A DNA stretch of 20,724 nucleotides, from positions 1-20,724 of the forward strand of contig DWUW01000062.1 in the NCBI GenBank assembly GCA_019120525.1. Reading direction: 5' to 3'. Source of the stretch: Candidatus Eisenbergiella stercorigallinarum (GTDB taxonomy: Bacteria > Bacillota > Clostridia > Lachnospirales > Lachnospiraceae). Both the position numbers and the translations under genes were made by a program. Of the stretch, positions 6,420 to 13,297 are shown piece by piece. The notes below the pieces were generated by a model. The model worked only from the letters and a program-made list of their open reading frames with translations, searched no databases and was not told where the DNA came from. The first letter of the stretch is position 1, and the number at the start of each line of letters is the position of its first letter.

Positions 6420-7748
6420 ATGTTGATTCAGCTTCCGGAGGATGTGAAAGCCATTCTTCATACATTACAGTCAGCGGGATACGAGGCCTACGCGGTGGGC
6501 GGATGTATCCGGGATTCCATCCTTGGGCGGGACCCGGAGGACTGGGATATCACCACCTCGGCAAAGCCGGAGGAGACGAAGGCGCTGTTTGGGAAAACGA
6601 TCGATACGGGCATTCAGCACGGTACGGTGACGGTCATGCGCCATGGGCGCGGCTATGAGGTAACCACCTACCGGGTGGACGGGGAATATGAGGACGGAAG
6701 GCATCCGAAGGAGGTCACGTTTACGGCGAGCCTTGCGGAGGATCTGAGAAGGCGTGATTTCACGGTGAACGCCATGGCCTGCAATGAGGAAGACGGCCTG
6801 GTGGATCTGTTCGGCGGACAGGAGGATCTGAAGCGGGGGATCATCCGCTGCGTGGGCGAGCCCGACGAGCGCTTTTCCGAGGACGCGCTGCGCATCATGC
6901 GGGCGGTGCGATTCTGCGCCCAGCTGGGCTTTAAGATGGAGGAGCGGACCAGGCAGGCCATCAGGGGCCATGCGCAGAGGCTGCGCCAGGTGAGCGCGGA
7001 GCGCATCCAGGTGGAGCTGACCAAGCTCCTTACAAGCCCCCATCCGGATTATCTGCGCATGGCCTGGGAGACCGGCATCACTGCCGTGGTCCTTCCGGAG
7101 TTTGACAGACAGATGGCGCAGCCTCAGAACAATCCCCATCACTGCTACAGCGTGGGAGAACACAGCCTGCATGCCATGCAGGCTGTCCGGCCGGATAAGT
7201 GCCTGCGGCTGGCCATGCTGCTTCATGATGTGGCAAAGCCTCTGTGCCTGTCCACGGATGAAAACGGGATCGACCATTTCCATGGGCATGCACAGGAAGG
7301 GGAGCGGGAGGCTGTGAAGATCCTGAAGCGTCTGCGATATGACAATCATACGGTAGAACTGGTAAGCAGGCTGATAAAGTGGCACGATGTCTTTATCGAG
7401 CCGGAGGAAAAAGCGGTGCGTCGGGCAGCGTCCCGGATGGGAAAGGATCTTTTCCCGCTTCTTCTGGAGGTGAAGGCGGCCGATCTCGCGGCGCAGAGCG
7501 ATTATCGGCGTGAGGAAAAGCGTGCCTGGCTGGAAACAGTCCGAAGCCTTTATGAGCGGATCGAAGCGAAAGGGGACTGCCTGACCTTAAAGGAGCTGGC
7601 GGTCACAGGACGGGACCTGATGGAGGCAGGGATAAAGCCCGGGCCCGGCCTGGGACAGGCTCTGCAGTCTCTTCTTGAGATCGTTCTGGAGGATCCCGGA
7701 AAAAATACGAAGGAATATCTGCTTTCTTTGCCTCTGAAGGAAACATAA
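6420..7748 (+). CDS. cca: CCA tRNA nucleotidyltransferase
   Basis: A 442-residue class II nucleotidyltransferase that builds or repairs the 3' CCA end of tRNAs from CTP and ATP. The head domain shows AVGGCIRDSILG at about residues 25-36 and DWD at 41-43, whose two Asp bind metal. RRDFTVNAMA and RAVRFCAQLGFKMEERT (neck) follow, then ERIQVELTKLL. The C-terminal half contains an HD-type segment (LAMLLHDVAKPLC, then HFHGHAQEGE), found in many bacterial CCA enzymes and linked to phosphohydrolase activity. I placed the start at ATG 6420 rather than ATG 6408, because GGAGG at 6410-6414 is the ribosome binding site for the later one. It stands alone between csp and the coat gene. Confidence 0.96.
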   Translation: MLIQLPEDVKAILHTLQSAGYEAYAVGGCIRDSILGRDPEDWDITTSAKPEETKALFGKTIDTGIQHGTVTVMRHGRGYEVTTYRVDGEYEDGRHPKEVTFTASLAEDLRRRDFTVNAMACNEEDGLVDLFGGQEDLKRGIIRCVGEPDERFSEDALRIMRAVRFCAQLGFKMEERTRQAIRGHAQRLRQVSAERIQVELTKLLTSPHPDYLRMAWETGITAVVLPEFDRQMAQPQNNPHHCYSVGEHSLHAMQAVRPDKCLRLAMLLHDVAKPLCLSTDENGIDHFHGHAQEGEREAVKILKRLRYDNHTVELVSRLIKWHDVFIEPEEKAVRRAASRMGKDLFPLLLEVKAADLAAQSDYRREEKRAWLETVRSLYERIEAKGDCLTLKELAVTGRDLMEAGIKPGPGLGQALQSLLEIVLEDPGKNTKEYLLSLPLKET

Positions 7749-7772
7749 CCGGAGCTTCCCTCTCATAAGATA
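7743..7772 (+). promoter_or_regulatory. Mother-cell (sigma-E or sigma-K) type promoter of the coat gene
   Basis: CATAAGATA at 7764-7772 matches the sigma-K -10 pattern CATAnnnTA exactly and the sigma-E -10 closely. ACATAAC at 7743-7749, 14 bp upstream, has the CATA core of a sigma-E -35; the AC of a sigma-K -35 is also present but closer than usual. It fits a mother-cell gene for a spore-coat protein. Confidence 0.5.
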
Positions 7773-7826
7773 GGTAATACCTGACGGCGGTGCATCCGCT
7801 GTCGGCGGATGCCCGGCATGAGAGGG
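7758..7826 (+). repeat. Nested inverted repeat covering the coat-gene ribosome binding site
   Basis: CCCTCTCAT (7758-7766) pairs perfectly with ATGAGAGGG (7818-7826). Inside lies GCATCCGC (7792-7799) with GCGGATGC (7805-7812). The right outer arm overlaps the GGGAGG ribosome binding site of the next gene, so a read-through transcript from cca could hide it. Confidence 0.65.
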
Positions 7827-7836
7827 AGGAAGCGGC

Positions 7837-8820
7837 GTGAATGACAGAGCGGTGAGCATTTTTGAAAACTATGATGTGAAGATCCTTGGCACGGCAAAGG
7901 GAAGGGGCGCGCTCCTTGCCGAAACGGAACAGGGGTGGCTGATCCTGAAGGAATACAGGGGGCCCGAGGCAAGGCTGGAGATCCAGGAAAAGCTTCTTCT
8001 GGCCGTCCGTGACGCCGGTTTTACCGGGGTGGAACAGCTTCTGCGCAATAAGGAAGGGGAGCTTTTGTCCCGCGATCAGGACCGGACCGCCTATATTGTA
8101 AAAACCTGGTTTGAGGGACGGGAATGCAATCTGAGGGATGTGAAGGAATGCCAGAACGCGGTCAGGGCGCTTGGAAGGCTGCATCTTGCCATGGAGCAGC
8201 CCCAGCTTGCGGCTCAGTACGGAGGGCATCCCTTCAGCCTGGAAAAGGAATATGCCAGACATAACCGGGAACTGAAGAAGGTGCGCCGGTATCTGAGGGA
8301 AAAGGGACGCAAATCGGATTTTGAACGTTTTCTTCTCCACCACTATGACCGGTTTTATGAAAAAGCCCTGGAGACGGAGGAACAGCTGAAAACGGAGGCC
8401 GGGAATGGAGCGGATGCCGCCGACGACGCCAGAGGCTGCTTCTGCCACGGTGATTTCCAGCACCATAATCTGCTCTGCTGCCGGGATGGCTTCGCGGTCA
8501 TCAATTTTGAAAAATATCTGCCGGACAATCCGGTGCGGGATCTTTACCTGTTCCTGCGGAAGCTTCTGGAGAAAAACGCCTGGTCCTCCAGCATTGCCCT
8601 GAGTATCATGACCGCCTATGAAACCCAGCGAACTCTTTCCGACCAGGACAGGAAGCAGCTCTACTACCGTTTTGCCTATCCGGAGAAATTCTGGAAGATC
8701 GTGAATTTTTACTATAACAGCGGAAAGGCCTGGATCCCGGGAAGGAACCGGGAAAAGCTGGAAAACCTTCTCCGCCAGGAACCGGAAAAAAAGGCGTTTC
8801 TTGACAGTGTATTAAAATAG
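7837..8820 (+). CDS. CotS-family spore-coat protein (kinase-like fold)
   Basis: A 327-residue protein with the aminoglycoside-phosphotransferase/CotS fold. The small lobe has WLILKEY (about residues 34-40) with the ATP-contacting Lys. The catalytic loop reads CHGDFQHHNLL (203-213), with D206 and N211 in place. The metal-binding Asp of the next motif is replaced by Asn (VINFEKY, N223), which I recall as common in clostridial CotS proteins but cannot verify here. CotS-type proteins sit in the inner spore coat, and most are of unknown enzymatic activity. The start is GTG at 7837, with GGGAGG about 7 nt upstream. A mother-cell-type promoter precedes it and a hairpin terminator follows, so it is probably a single-gene unit. 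Confidence 0.82.
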   Translation: MNDRAVSIFENYDVKILGTAKGRGALLAETEQGWLILKEYRGPEARLEIQEKLLLAVRDAGFTGVEQLLRNKEGELLSRDQDRTAYIVKTWFEGRECNLRDVKECQNAVRALGRLHLAMEQPQLAAQYGGHPFSLEKEYARHNRELKKVRRYLREKGRKSDFERFLLHHYDRFYEKALETEEQLKTEAGNGADAADDARGCFCHGDFQHHNLLCCRDGFAVINFEKYLPDNPVRDLYLFLRKLLEKNAWSSSIALSIMTAYETQRTLSDQDRKQLYYRFAYPEKFWKIVNFYYNSGKAWIPGRNREKLENLLRQEPEKKAFLDSVLK

Positions 8821-8833
8821 ACGGAAAAACGGC

Positions 8834-8879
8834 AAAAACAGACGCGCTTTTGGATAAGAAACGCGCCGCCCCTGTTTTT
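8834..8879. terminator. Bidirectional terminator after the coat gene
   Basis: AAAAACAG (8834-8841) pairs with CTGTTTTT (8872-8879), and an inner CGCG/TTT stem pairs with AAACGCG (8859-8865). The run of Ts is part of the stem, as is usual for two-way terminators. Confidence 0.7.
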
Positions 8880-8938
8880 CCAATTCCTTCCATATCCCTG
8901 GAATCTGCCGTAAAACCGCCGGTTTTTCGGGGAAATAC

Positions 8939-8967
8939 TTGACAAACAAAGAGGGAGCGTATATATA
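8939..8967 (+). promoter_or_regulatory. Sigma-A promoter of hup
   Basis: TTGACA at 8939-8944 is followed after 17 bp by TATATA at 8962-8967, in a TATATATATAATATA tract that offers several -10 registers. The leader would be about 65-70 nt. It suits a highly expressed DNA-binding protein. Confidence 0.8.
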
Positions 8968-9040
8968 TAATATAGTGTCTTAAGAGTTTACTCTTTTTGC
9001 ATGCCGAACCATTTTAAAATGATCACAGGAGGAGTTCATA

Positions 9041-9316
9041 ATGAACAAAACAGAATTAGTTGCAGCCATGGCTGAAGCGGCTGAGATTTCCAAGAAAGAT
9101 GCGGAGAAGGCTCTCAAGGCTTTCACGGACGTTGTTGCTGACGAGCTGAAGAAGGGCGAGAAGGTTCAGCTGGTTGGATTCGGGACCTTCGAGGTATCTG
9201 AGAGAGCGGCAAGAGAAGGAAGAAACCCTCAGAGCGGCGAAGTAATGCACATCGCGGCTTCCAAGACTCCCAAGTTTAAGGCTGGTAAGGCTTTAAAGGA
9301 CATGCTCAACGCATAA
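9041..9316 (+). CDS. hup: DNA-binding protein HU
   Basis: A 91-residue histone-like protein of standard length. It begins MNKTELVAAMAEAAEISKKD, has the central VQLVGFGTFEVSERAAREGR strand turn and ends KTPKFKAGKALKDML. The basic beta arm (residues 53-75, RAAREGRNPQSGEVMHI) contains the RNP turn whose proline intercalates into the minor groove. HU dimers bend and compact DNA and assist replication and repair. AGGAGG lies about 8 nt before the ATG. It has its own promoter and is closed by a strong terminator. An HU gene directly before rqcP is a common arrangement in Clostridia. Lower-GC codon use than its neighbours fits high expression. Confidence 0.97.
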   Translation: MNKTELVAAMAEAAEISKKDAEKALKAFTDVVADELKKGEKVQLVGFGTFEVSERAAREGRNPQSGEVMHIAASKTPKFKAGKALKDMLNA

Positions 9317-9347
9317 TCCGGAGAGAGGTTTGATCAATTCAGGAGAC

Positions 9348-9382
9348 GGCGGGCGCTTCAAAGGCTGAAGCGTCCGTTTTTT
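9348..9382 (+). terminator. Intrinsic terminator of hup
   Basis: GGGCGCTTCA (9351-9360) pairs with TGAAGCGTCC (9365-9374), one G-U pair included, around a short loop. TTTTTT follows at 9376-9381. Confidence 0.9.
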
Positions 9383-9451
9383 CATTCATGAGAGCCAGGG
9401 AGCGATCGGCTTTCATTTGCCGTAGCGTGAAGCGGCAGAACGGAGGAAGAT

Positions 9452-9691
9452 ATGAGACTGGACAAATATTTAAAGGTATCACGCCTGATCAAGCGGCGTA
9501 CCGTGGCGAACGAAGCCTGCGACGCGGGCCGCGTGCTGGTCAATGACAAACCGGCGAAGGCCTCCGCCAACGTGAAGGCGGGTGACATCATCACCATACA
9601 GTTCGGCAATAAGGACGTGAAGGTGGAGGTCCTTGACGTGCAGGAGACCGTCCGCAAGGAGAACGCGGGGGAGCTGTTTAAGTATCTGTAG
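9452..9691 (+). CDS. rqcP: RqcP, S4-domain ribosome quality control protein (YabO)
   Basis: A 79-residue single S4 RNA-binding domain: MRLDKYLKVSRLIKRRTVAN, then ACDAGRVLVNDKPAKASANV, then KAGDIITIQF. Length and sequence match YabO/RqcP (related to Hsp15), which binds stalled 50S subunits with RqcH and helps add C-terminal alanine tails to trapped nascent chains. GGAGGA lies about 5 nt before the ATG. In B. subtilis and many Clostridia the next gene is yabP; here about 5 kb of other genes separates them. No clear promoter is visible between the hup terminator and this gene, so read-through or a weak promoter must serve it. Confidence 0.95.
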   Translation: MRLDKYLKVSRLIKRRTVANEACDAGRVLVNDKPAKASANVKAGDIITIQFGNKDVKVEVLDVQETVRKENAGELFKYL

Positions 9692-9858
9692 AGGAATCAT
9701 CTGAAGGTGTGTATCGGGCGCGGTGAAAGGCAGGGATATGGAAAAATGGACATTCTGACAGAATCGAGGGATGGGAAAGCCGCAGGGACAACGATCTTTT
9801 CTTTACCTGCAGCCTGATCGAATATATTGCCAGAAAAACGAAAAACAAAAGGGCTGAT

Positions 9859-10218
9859 GTGGTAAATGCGCTGGGCAGGAAGAATATCGAAAAAATCTAT
9901 GAGCTTGCCGACGTTTATCACAGTGATAATATAGATCGTGTCAGCGATGATTTCATACAGGAAGCAGGCATCGTTTCCGGCAGCTTTGATAATGTCGCTG
10001 CCGCTGAATATGCGGTTCCCAGCCACTGGGACATCGGAAAAGTCTATAAACGTCTGATCCTTGGCATTGCAAAGGAAAAGGGAATGGATATCGTGGACGC
10101 TCTGTTTGCGGCGTACCATTCTTTTGTCAGCGATAAAATTGACGACTATAACAGCAGCTTCTATTATGACGCGCCGGGGAATATTCTGAACGCCTGGTTA
10201 TATGGGGAGATTGAATAG
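9859..10218 (+). CDS. Conserved-looking hypothetical protein, 5' end apparently damaged
   Basis: From GTG 9859 the frame encodes 119 residues: an alpha-helical N-terminal part (ALGRKNIEKIYELADVYH), a middle with AEYAVPSHWDIGKVYKRLI, and a C-terminus ending APGNILNAWLYGEIE. The same frame is open back to 9727 and reads a protein-like stretch, NDLFFTCSLIEYIARKTKNK, directly before the GTG. That suggests the real protein starts earlier, yet no ATG, GTG or TTG exists in frame there. No ribosome binding site precedes the GTG. So either a start was lost by mutation or frameshift, or a rare start is used. I recall similar short proteins in Lachnospiraceae, sometimes near toxin-antitoxin-like genes, but cannot name the family. 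It has no known function. Confidence 0.5.
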   Translation: MVNALGRKNIEKIYELADVYHSDNIDRVSDDFIQEAGIVSGSFDNVAAAEYAVPSHWDIGKVYKRLILGIAKEKGMDIVDALFAAYHSFVSDKIDDYNSSFYYDAPGNILNAWLYGEIE

Positions 10219-10228
10219 CAATCTCCCC
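10204..10228 (+). terminator. Hairpin overlapping the stop codon
   Basis: GGGGAGATTG (10204-10213) and CAATCTCCCC (10219-10228) are perfectly complementary, with the gene's TAG in the 5-nt loop. Only a weak TT-containing pyrimidine tract follows, so termination may be partial. It also separates two convergent genes. Confidence 0.5.
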
Positions 10229-10297
10229 TTCCCCTCCTGCGGGATGCCTGTGTCATGCGATCCGTTCAGAAGCATCCGGCCGGTCTATCAAAATACC

Positions 10298-10909
10298 TCA
10301 TCGCGGCTTCCGGGCAATGATTCTTTCATAGGCGTGTTCATGATGAATCCCACCCGGATGTGAGTCCTGGAAAGTGCCTTCCGCATGATAAAGAAGCTCC
10401 CAGCCCGTATATTTTGCGGGAAGCTCACCCACGTCGAAAAGGCTGTGCGTAAATGGCGCGTTGTCCGGTGTGGCGGGCAGGCGATTGGTGAAAATACCAA
10501 TTACATTTATCCCGCCCGGAGTTGTGTTTTCCTGCATACGCCGGATGAAAGAATCCCGTGTTTCCTTATAGGGCAGATGCAGAACGCCATGGGAAAGAAT
10601 GATATCATAGGGCTTATCAAAAACAAAATCAGCCAGGTCACAGACAAAAAAACGGATGAAAACCTTTTCCATCTCTGCAATCTGCCTGGCTTTTTCAATT
10701 CCCGCCGCAGAAATATCAAAGGCGTCCACCCGGTTTCCCAGTTTTGCCATAAAAACGGAATTCCGTCCTTCTCCGCAGCCAACGTCCAGAACGGCGGCAT
10801 TGGAAGGAAAGAGGCGGAAATGCTCTTTCACATCGGCAGTCGGTCCCTTGGAGAAGGCAAAAACCTTCCGGTCAGAGTAGGCGGTTTCCCAAAACGGCTT
10901 GTTTTCCAT
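10298..10909 (-). CDS. Class I SAM-dependent methyltransferase, TehB-like
   Basis: A 203-residue Rossmann-fold methyltransferase. SAM-binding motif I is VLDVGCGEGRN at residues 40-50, followed by VDAFDISAAG at 61-70, where the acidic residue should hold the SAM ribose. Later come YDIILSHGVLHL and TPGGINVIGIF. The small size, the GCGEGRNS glycine loop and the YTGWELLYH segment near the C-terminus resemble TehB, whose members methylate tellurite and other oxyanions or small molecules. I chose ATG 10909 rather than the longest frame at 11038, because GAGGAAAG precedes it and the extra 43 residues look non-coding. It is single, divergent from the nuclease operon. Substrate unknown. Confidence 0.82.
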   Translation of the reverse strand: MENKPFWETAYSDRKVFAFSKGPTADVKEHFRLFPSNAAVLDVGCGEGRNSVFMAKLGNRVDAFDISAAGIEKARQIAEMEKVFIRFFVCDLADFVFDKPYDIILSHGVLHLPYKETRDSFIRRMQENTTPGGINVIGIFTNRLPATPDNAPFTHSLFDVGELPAKYTGWELLYHAEGTFQDSHPGGIHHEHAYERIIARKPR

Positions 10910-10978
10910 GCTTTCCTCACTTTCCGGGAAGAAAAGATTCCCGATTATGCTGATGTTGAGACAGATTTCCACAACAGC

Positions 10979-10987
10979 AGTATACCA
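10979..10987 (-). promoter_or_regulatory. Extended -10 promoter of the methyltransferase gene
   Basis: The minus strand reads TGGTATACT, an extended -10 element (TGn plus TATACT), about 70 bp before the ATG. The -35 region is poor, as is common for extended -10 promoters. Confidence 0.45.
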
Positions 10988-11008
10988 TATTTTTAACGCC
11001 GAAAACAG

Positions 11009-11028
11009 TATCTGAACCCATTCAGATA
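11009..11028. promoter_or_regulatory. Perfect dyad between divergent genes, candidate operator
   Basis: TATCTGAA (11009-11016) and TTCAGATA (11021-11028) form a perfect 8-bp dyad around CCCA. It ends 3 bp before the -35 of the plus-strand operon and lies about 25 bp upstream of the methyltransferase -10. One dimeric regulator could serve both directions. Confidence 0.5.
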
Positions 11029-11031
11029 TAT

Positions 11032-11060
11032 TTGCCATACGGATTCCCGGATGATAAAAT
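11032..11060 (+). promoter_or_regulatory. Promoter of the nuclease-glycosylase-efflux operon
   Basis: TTGCCA (11032-11037) and TAAAAT (11055-11060) are 17 bp apart. Start expected near 11067, about 34 nt before the ATG. Confidence 0.6.
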
Positions 11061-11100
11061 CAAAAGAAAAGCCAGGTTTTAAAAGGAGGCGCAGACGAAA

Positions 11101-12735
11101 ATGGGAAGATTTGTAAATCCGGACAACGGCGCTTTTCAGGTTGCGCTGAATTCTCAGATCTATGTGGATAAAACCGGCCTGCTGGAATATACCAATCAGG
11201 TCATGGATACAGAAAACGCCTTTATCTGCAACAGCCGTCCGCGCCGTTTCGGGAAATCCATCACGGCAGAGATGCTTGCGGCTTACTACAGCAGGGCATG
11301 TGATTCGGGAAAAATGTTTGAGGGGCTGAAGATCAGCCGGAGCACATCCTTTTCGGAGCATCTGAACCGGCATGACGTGATCCACCTTGACGTACAGTGG
11401 TGCATGCTGGATGCCGGAGGGCCGCAGGCTGTGGTGGGCTATATGAACGGCCATCTGCTTGCGGAGCTGAAAGAGGCATACCCGGAGGCAGCGCTGGAAG
11501 GGGAAAAGACCGCTTATGGAGCCATGTCCCGCATCAACACGGAAACCGGAAGGAAGTTTATCATCATTATTGACGAATGGGATGTCCTGATCCGGGATGA
11601 GGCGGCCAATCAGGCGGTACAGGAGGAATATATCAATTTTCTCAGGGGGATGTTCAAGGGAAGCGAGCCGAAAAAGTTCATTCGTCTCGCCTGGCTGACG
11701 GGGATCCTTCCGATTAAGAAGCTGAAAACCCAGTCCGCTCTGAATAATTTTGACGAGTTCACCATGCTGGATTCGGGCACCCTCGCTCCTTATATCGGAT
11801 TTACGGAGGAAGAAGTGAGACGGCTGTGTGAGGAATACGGCAGGGATTTTGACAGCGTGAAGCGCTGGTACGATGGCTATCTGCTGAACGGCCTGCATAT
11901 TTACAACCCCAGAGCGGTCGTCGGCGTGATGCAGAGAGGGAGTTTTCAGAGCTACTGGTCGCAGACGGGAAGCTATGAATCCATCGTCCCGCTGATCAAT
12001 ATGGATTTTGACGGATTGAAGGCGGCGGTTGTGACGATGCTGTCCGGCGCGGCTGTGGAAGTGGATGTGACATCTTTTCAGAACGATATGGTAAACTTTC
12101 AGGATAAGGAGGACGTGCTCACCTGCCTGATCCATCTGGGATATCTCGCCTATGACCAGAGAAGCCGGACTGCGTTTATCCCGAATGAAGAAATCCGTCA
12201 GGAGCTTACCGCAGCCACGAAAAGAAAAAAGTGGAATGAATTGCTGACATTTCAGCAGGAATCGGAAGAGCTGCTCGACGCGACGCTGAATATGGACGAA
12301 GAGGCCGTCGCGGAAGGCATGGAAAAAATCCATACGGAATATGCGCCCGCCATTTCGTACAACAGTGAAAATTCTCTCAGCGGGGTCATTTCTATCGCTT
12401 ATCTTGGCTCCATGCAGTATTACTATAAGCCTGTCCGAGAGTTCCCGACAGGACGGGGCTTTGCTGATTTTGTGTATCTTCCAAGGTCGGAGTACGCAAA
12501 GGATTATCCCGCCCTTCTGATCGAGCTGAAATGGAATCAGAAGGCGGAAACGGCTGTCAGTCAGATAAAAAGCCGGAACTATCCGGAGAGTCTGCAGCAG
12601 TATGTGGGGGATATTCTCCTTGTGGGAATCAGCTATGATAAAAAGGACAAAAGGCACAGATGTAAGATGGAAAGGCTGGAAAAGCAGGAGGAAGGAGGAA
12701 CCGCAGATGGAACGCTGCAGATGGTGTCTTGGTGA
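11101..12735 (+). CDS. AAA-like ATPase with C-terminal PD-(D/E)XK nuclease domain
   Basis: A 544-residue protein of the AAA-ATPase-like plus DUF1703 architecture. The N-terminal domain begins NPDNGAFQVALNSQIYVDKT and has a variant P-loop, SRPRRFGKS (residues 45-53), and a Walker B, IIIIDEWD (154-161). The central part carries the WYDGYLLNGLHIYNPRAVV segment (256-274) typical of the family. The C-terminal PD-(D/E)XK fold keeps the Asp in GRGFADFVYL (D456) and the ELK triad in ALLIELKW (471-478), followed by the Gln-containing helix. Such proteins are frequent in gut Clostridia and Bacteroidetes, often in many copies, and are thought to be mobile or defence-related; their activity is not established. 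AAGGAGG lies about 11 nt before the ATG. The gene overlaps tag by 29 bp. Confidence 0.88.
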   Translation: MGRFVNPDNGAFQVALNSQIYVDKTGLLEYTNQVMDTENAFICNSRPRRFGKSITAEMLAAYYSRACDSGKMFEGLKISRSTSFSEHLNRHDVIHLDVQWCMLDAGGPQAVVGYMNGHLLAELKEAYPEAALEGEKTAYGAMSRINTETGRKFIIIIDEWDVLIRDEAANQAVQEEYINFLRGMFKGSEPKKFIRLAWLTGILPIKKLKTQSALNNFDEFTMLDSGTLAPYIGFTEEEVRRLCEEYGRDFDSVKRWYDGYLLNGLHIYNPRAVVGVMQRGSFQSYWSQTGSYESIVPLINMDFDGLKAAVVTMLSGAAVEVDVTSFQNDMVNFQDKEDVLTCLIHLGYLAYDQRSRTAFIPNEEIRQELTAATKRKKWNELLTFQQESEELLDATLNMDEEAVAEGMEKIHTEYAPAISYNSENSLSGVISIAYLGSMQYYYKPVREFPTGRGFADFVYLPRSEYAKDYPALLIELKWNQKAETAVSQIKSRNYPESLQQYVGDILLVGISYDKKDKRHRCKMERLEKQEEGGTADGTLQMVSW

Positions 12736-13297
12736 AGAAATCGTCCGAAACTATCACGATGAGGAATGGGGAAAGCCGCTCCATGACGACGGGAAGCATT
12801 TTGAGTATCTGCTGATGGAAGCGATGCAGTGCGGGCTGAACTGGACGATGATGCTGAAGAAAAGAGAAATTTTCAGGCAATGCTTTGACGGCTTTGATTT
12901 TCGGAAGGTCGCGTTGTATGGGGAAGCCGATGTGGAGCGCATCCTGAACACGGAGGGCATGATCCGCTCGAAGAGGAAGATCGAAGCGATCATTAATAAC
13001 GCGAAGTGCTTTTTAAAGGTCATCGACGAATGGGGCAGCTTTGACAGGTACATCTGGTCCTTTTCGGAGGGGTATACCTTTATCTACAGAAAGCACCAGC
13101 GGGGAGAGGGCGAGGCCAGGAATGAGCTGTCGGACAGGCTGAGCCGGGACATGAAAAAGAGAGGCTTCAAATACCTGGGCTCCATCACCATATATTCGCA
13201 TCTTCAGGCATGCGGGATCATAAACGACCATGAGCCGGGCTGCTTTAAGTACGAAGAGCTCCTGAAGGAAAGCCGGGTGAAATACATTGAAGATTGA
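12707..13297 (+). CDS. tag: DNA-3-methyladenine glycosylase I
   Basis: A 196-residue base-excision repair enzyme that removes 3-methyladenine from DNA. It aligns closely with E. coli Tag: the zinc ligands are C4 (MERCRW), H17 (NYHDEEWG), and the His and Cys of NDHEPGC near residue 175. E38 and W46 of the 3-methyladenine pocket are both kept (MEAMQCGLNW). KKREIF, RSKRKIEAIINNA and KKRGFKYLGSITIYSHLQACG are also typical. ATG 12707 is preceded by GGAGG 8 nt upstream, inside the ATPase-nuclease gene, so the overlap of 29 bp suggests translational coupling. Pairing of a repair glycosylase with a nuclease-like protein and an exporter is unusual and may be chance. Confidence 0.95.
   Translation: MERCRWCLGEEIVRNYHDEEWGKPLHDDGKHFEYLLMEAMQCGLNWTMMLKKREIFRQCFDGFDFRKVALYGEADVERILNTEGMIRSKRKIEAIINNAKCFLKVIDEWGSFDRYIWSFSEGYTFIYRKHQRGEGEARNELSDRLSRDMKKRGFKYLGSITIYSHLQACGIINDHEPGCFKYEELLKESRVKYIED

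Noticed and set aside
10912..11038. N-terminal extension of the methyltransferase
   Set aside because: It covers the promoter and has no ribosome binding site. The ATG at 10909 has one.
10993..12657. Open frame of 554 codons on the minus strand
   Set aside because: It is the antisense of the ATPase-nuclease gene. Its product is rich in His, Arg and Pro with no recognisable domain, while the plus-strand frame has clear motifs and a ribosome binding site.
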